A program made the position numbers and the translations under genes. A stretch of DNA of 7,540 nt from contig PAEO01000018.1 in NCBI GenBank assembly GCA_002703065.1, positions 55,914 to 63,453 of the forward strand. The letters are read 5' to 3'. Each line of letters starts with the position of its first letter. Position 1 is the stretch's first letter. The notes beneath the pieces are model-generated. The model searched no databases and had not been told where the DNA came from. It worked only from the letters and a program-made list of their open reading frames with translations. This DNA is from Flavobacteriaceae bacterium. GTDB lineage: Bacteria; Bacteroidota; Bacteroidia; Flavobacteriales; Flavobacteriaceae. Of the stretch, positions 5,936 to 7,540 are shown one piece after another.

Positions 5936-6766
5936 TTATTTCTTTTTATTACTAGCCTTAAATAGATAGCTTTTCTCCTCTTTTGTTAAAGATTCATATC
6001 CAGATTCAGAAATTTTATCAAGTATAAAATCTATTTTTTTTTGATCTAAATCTGGTCCTGAATTGGTTTTATTTCTTTTAATTTTCTTATTATTTTTTTT
6101 GAGAATAAGTTTTGTGTAGATATCGACAAAATCTATCCCATTAAATGACTTGAACATTAAAAAGCCAATTAAGGCCCCACCTAGATGCGCAATATGACCT
6201 CCGGAATTCTCTAAGGGTATTCGAATAATATCCATAATTAATAGAAAAACAGCAATATAAAGCAACTTTATATTAACAAAGAAAAATCTTATTGTATGAT
6301 TTGGATTATATGATGTAATGTAAAAAAGAATAGCCATTACTCCAGCTGATGAACCTATCATTTTTGAAGAAACCCCTTCAAAAACAGGAAATAAATTATA
6401 ACTAGTTATATAAATAACTCCTCCAAACAATATTCCATTAAAAAAAACATTCAAAAGTCGTTTATCACCAAAATAATTAACAAGAATATTTCCAAAATAG
6501 AATAACATTATCATGTTCCAAAATAAATGACTGAAACTTCCATGTAAAAAACCATAAGTAATCAAAGACCAGGGCTTAAATATCAGAGACATCAAATCTG
6601 CTTCGACCACAAAGTAATCTAGTATAGTTAGATCTTTTAGCTCAAGTAGCCACAAAAAAGTATTTAAAAGTAATGGAAATATAAAAAATATAATATTTAT
6701 CAAAATAAGCTTTTGCAATTGCCCCATAAATGATAAACTATATTTTAATTTATCTTTTAATTCCAT
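5936..6766 (-). CDS. Rhomboid-family intramembrane serine protease with C-terminal cytoplasmic extension
   Basis: This protein cuts substrates within or near their membrane segments. Of 276 residues, about 17-205 hold the membrane core: a first helix at 18-40, the oxyanion/histidine helix HGSFSHLFWNM at 75-85 (H80 and N84 align with GlpG H150 and N154), GSSAG at 138-142 with the catalytic Ser at 140, and GGHIAHLGGALIGF at 189-202 with the catalytic His at 194. The catalytic dyad is therefore intact. A basic linker at about 219-232 leads to a C-terminal helical piece, KKIDFILDKISESGYESLT to the end, the type of short domain (DUF6576, from memory) attached to Bacteroidota rhomboids. It overlaps the second rhomboid gene by 10 bases and is the last gene of the mutL-rhomboid-rhomboid string. 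Its C-terminal domain distinguishes it from its neighbour, so the pair are probably not redundant (inference). Natural substrates unknown. Confidence 0.9.
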   Translation of the reverse strand: MELKDKLKYSLSFMGQLQKLILINIIFFIFPLLLNTFLWLLELKDLTILDYFVVEADLMSLIFKPWSLITYGFLHGSFSHLFWNMIMLFYFGNILVNYFGDKRLLNVFFNGILFGGVIYITSYNLFPVFEGVSSKMIGSSAGVMAILFYITSYNPNHTIRFFFVNIKLLYIAVFLLIMDIIRIPLENSGGHIAHLGGALIGFLMFKSFNGIDFVDIYTKLILKKNNKKIKRNKTNSGPDLDQKKIDFILDKISESGYESLTKEEKSYLFKASNKKK

Positions 6767-7494
6767 CTATTTCTATTGAATTGATTTCTTTTCCAATACC
6801 ACATCATTAAAAAACCAGTGATTGCACCTCCAATGTGAGCAAAATGAGCAATATTTCCAATTGAAGCAGAGGTAAAACCAAAAAACACATCACCCAATAT
6901 TAGTAATGGAACAAGATATTTTGCTTTGATCGGAACTGGCGGTATTAATAGCATCAACTTAGAATTTGGAAACAAAAATGCAAATGCAACCACTATACCG
7001 TAAATTGCTCCAGATGCACCAACCATAACTGAATTAAAATCATAATACATTGAACTTAATCTTTTTTCAGAAACAAACTCAATTATTCCGGTGTTATAAG
7101 AACCTGATATTAATAAATTTTGTATATCATCAGCAGTTACTCCATTTGCTAATAAATCATTAGTTACGGAATTTACATTAAAATAATAAGCTAATGATTG
7201 AATTATTGCAGCTCCAATACCGGAAGAAAAATAAAAAAATAAAAATTTATTATTGCCCCACATCTGAACTAGAGGTGAACCAAACATCCACAAAGCAAAC
7301 ATGTTAAAAAATAAATGACCAATACTACCGTGCATAAACATGTGTGAAAAAATCTGATGAGCAATAAATTTATCGTTCTGAAAATAATGCAAGGCAAGTA
7401 AATCATTACTTAAGCCATATGAAAACTGTGTTCCCACAAAAAAAATGAAATTTATAGCAATCAAGTGAATTAAAATTTTAGGTGTTGATCTCAT
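6757..7494 (-). CDS. Rhomboid-family intramembrane serine protease
   Basis: The 245 residues form a six-helix rhomboid core without the C-terminal extension seen in the downstream paralogue. A first membrane helix lies at about 7-24. HMFMHGSIGHLFFNM at 51-65 holds the His60/Asn64 pair. GASGAIYG at 159-166 carries the catalytic Ser161, and AHFAHIGGAITGF at 216-228 carries the catalytic His220; the dyad is complete. Between helix 3 and the serine helix is a long hydrophilic loop at about 107-153 (from NVNSVTNDLL to DFNS), much longer than in E. coli GlpG and absent from the downstream paralogue; it may shape substrate choice (inference). The ATG overlaps the stop of the upstream gene as ATGA, and the 3' end overlaps the next rhomboid by 10 bases, so translation of all three is probably coupled. 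Confidence 0.93.
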   Translation of the reverse strand: MRSTPKILIHLIAINFIFFVGTQFSYGLSNDLLALHYFQNDKFIAHQIFSHMFMHGSIGHLFFNMFALWMFGSPLVQMWGNNKFLFFYFSSGIGAAIIQSLAYYFNVNSVTNDLLANGVTADDIQNLLISGSYNTGIIEFVSEKRLSSMYYDFNSVMVGASGAIYGIVVAFAFLFPNSKLMLLIPPVPIKAKYLVPLLILGDVFFGFTSASIGNIAHFAHIGGAITGFLMMWYWKRNQFNRNRWN

Positions 7495-7540
7495 TTAAAA
7501 AATTTTTCTATTACATCATTAGTTAATGTATAAAAAGTTA
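7491..7540 (-). CDS. mutL: Probable MutL C-terminus (partial; runs off right edge)
   Basis: Reading the minus strand into the ATGA junction gives a frame ending TFYTLTNDVIEKFFK then TGA at 7493-7491. The IEKFFK ending, preceded by a TFYTL strand, resembles the final residues of MutL in this phylum, where a CPHGRP motif would come just before it, outside the window. As I recall, mutL commonly precedes two rhomboid genes in Flavobacteriia, which agrees. Only 16 codons are visible, so the identification rests on context and a short pattern. The 4-base stop/start overlap with the rhomboid gene suggests an operon. Confidence 0.55.
   Translation of the reverse strand, partial: TFYTLTNDVIEKFFK

Noticed and set aside
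1..7540. CRISPR array, insertion sequence, tRNA or attachment site
   Set aside because: No spaced direct repeats, transposase motifs, terminal inverted repeats or cloverleaf-forming sequence were seen; the A/T runs are ordinary for this base composition.

Overview
The window looks like a stretch of core chromosome from an AT-rich member of the Bacteroidota, most likely a marine-type Flavobacteriia with a compact genome. Four things support this. There is a SusC-type plug sequence. The start codons lack Shine-Dalgarno sequences and have A/T-rich leaders. Two sites resemble the Bacteroidota promoter element TAnnTTTG. Several genes (DUF3822, the short PlsC-like acyltransferase, the rhomboid with a C-terminal extension) are typical of this phylum. 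I see no tRNA, rRNA, insertion sequence, phage gene, CRISPR array or clear sign of recent transfer.

Layout, left to right. (1) 1-762, minus strand: a small secreted protein that is essentially only a TonB-receptor plug domain, followed with an 11-base overlap by the start of an M1-family aminopeptidase that runs off the left edge. (2) 805-2583, plus strand: gcvT, then with zero spacing a YebC/PmpR family gene. (3) 2580-3828, minus strand: kdsB (GTG start), then with an 8-base overlap a short PlsC-like acyltransferase. Its stop codon overlaps that of yebC in the convergent CTAA. (4) 3934-5890, plus strand: an uncharacterised single-pass membrane protein with a pseudopilin-like segment, a DUF3822 protein and rsmD, a tight three-gene operon behind a good TAnnTTTG promoter candidate. 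(5) 5936-7540, minus strand: the last 16 codons of what is probably mutL, then two rhomboid proteases in tandem, all overlapping.

The genes serve envelope construction (kdsB for LPS Kdo activation, the acyltransferase for lipid acylation), membrane proteolysis (rhomboids), protein and peptide breakdown (M1 peptidase), one-carbon metabolism (gcvT), translation or ribosome maturation (yebC, rsmD) and DNA mismatch repair (mutL). The least understood parts are the stand-alone plug protein and the membrane protein/DUF3822 pair ahead of rsmD. I found no convincing evidence of a wholly new system; those two loci are the best leads. Intergenic space is minimal: the only gaps between genes are 42, 105, 3 and 45 bases, and no stretch over 300 bases lacks a gene.
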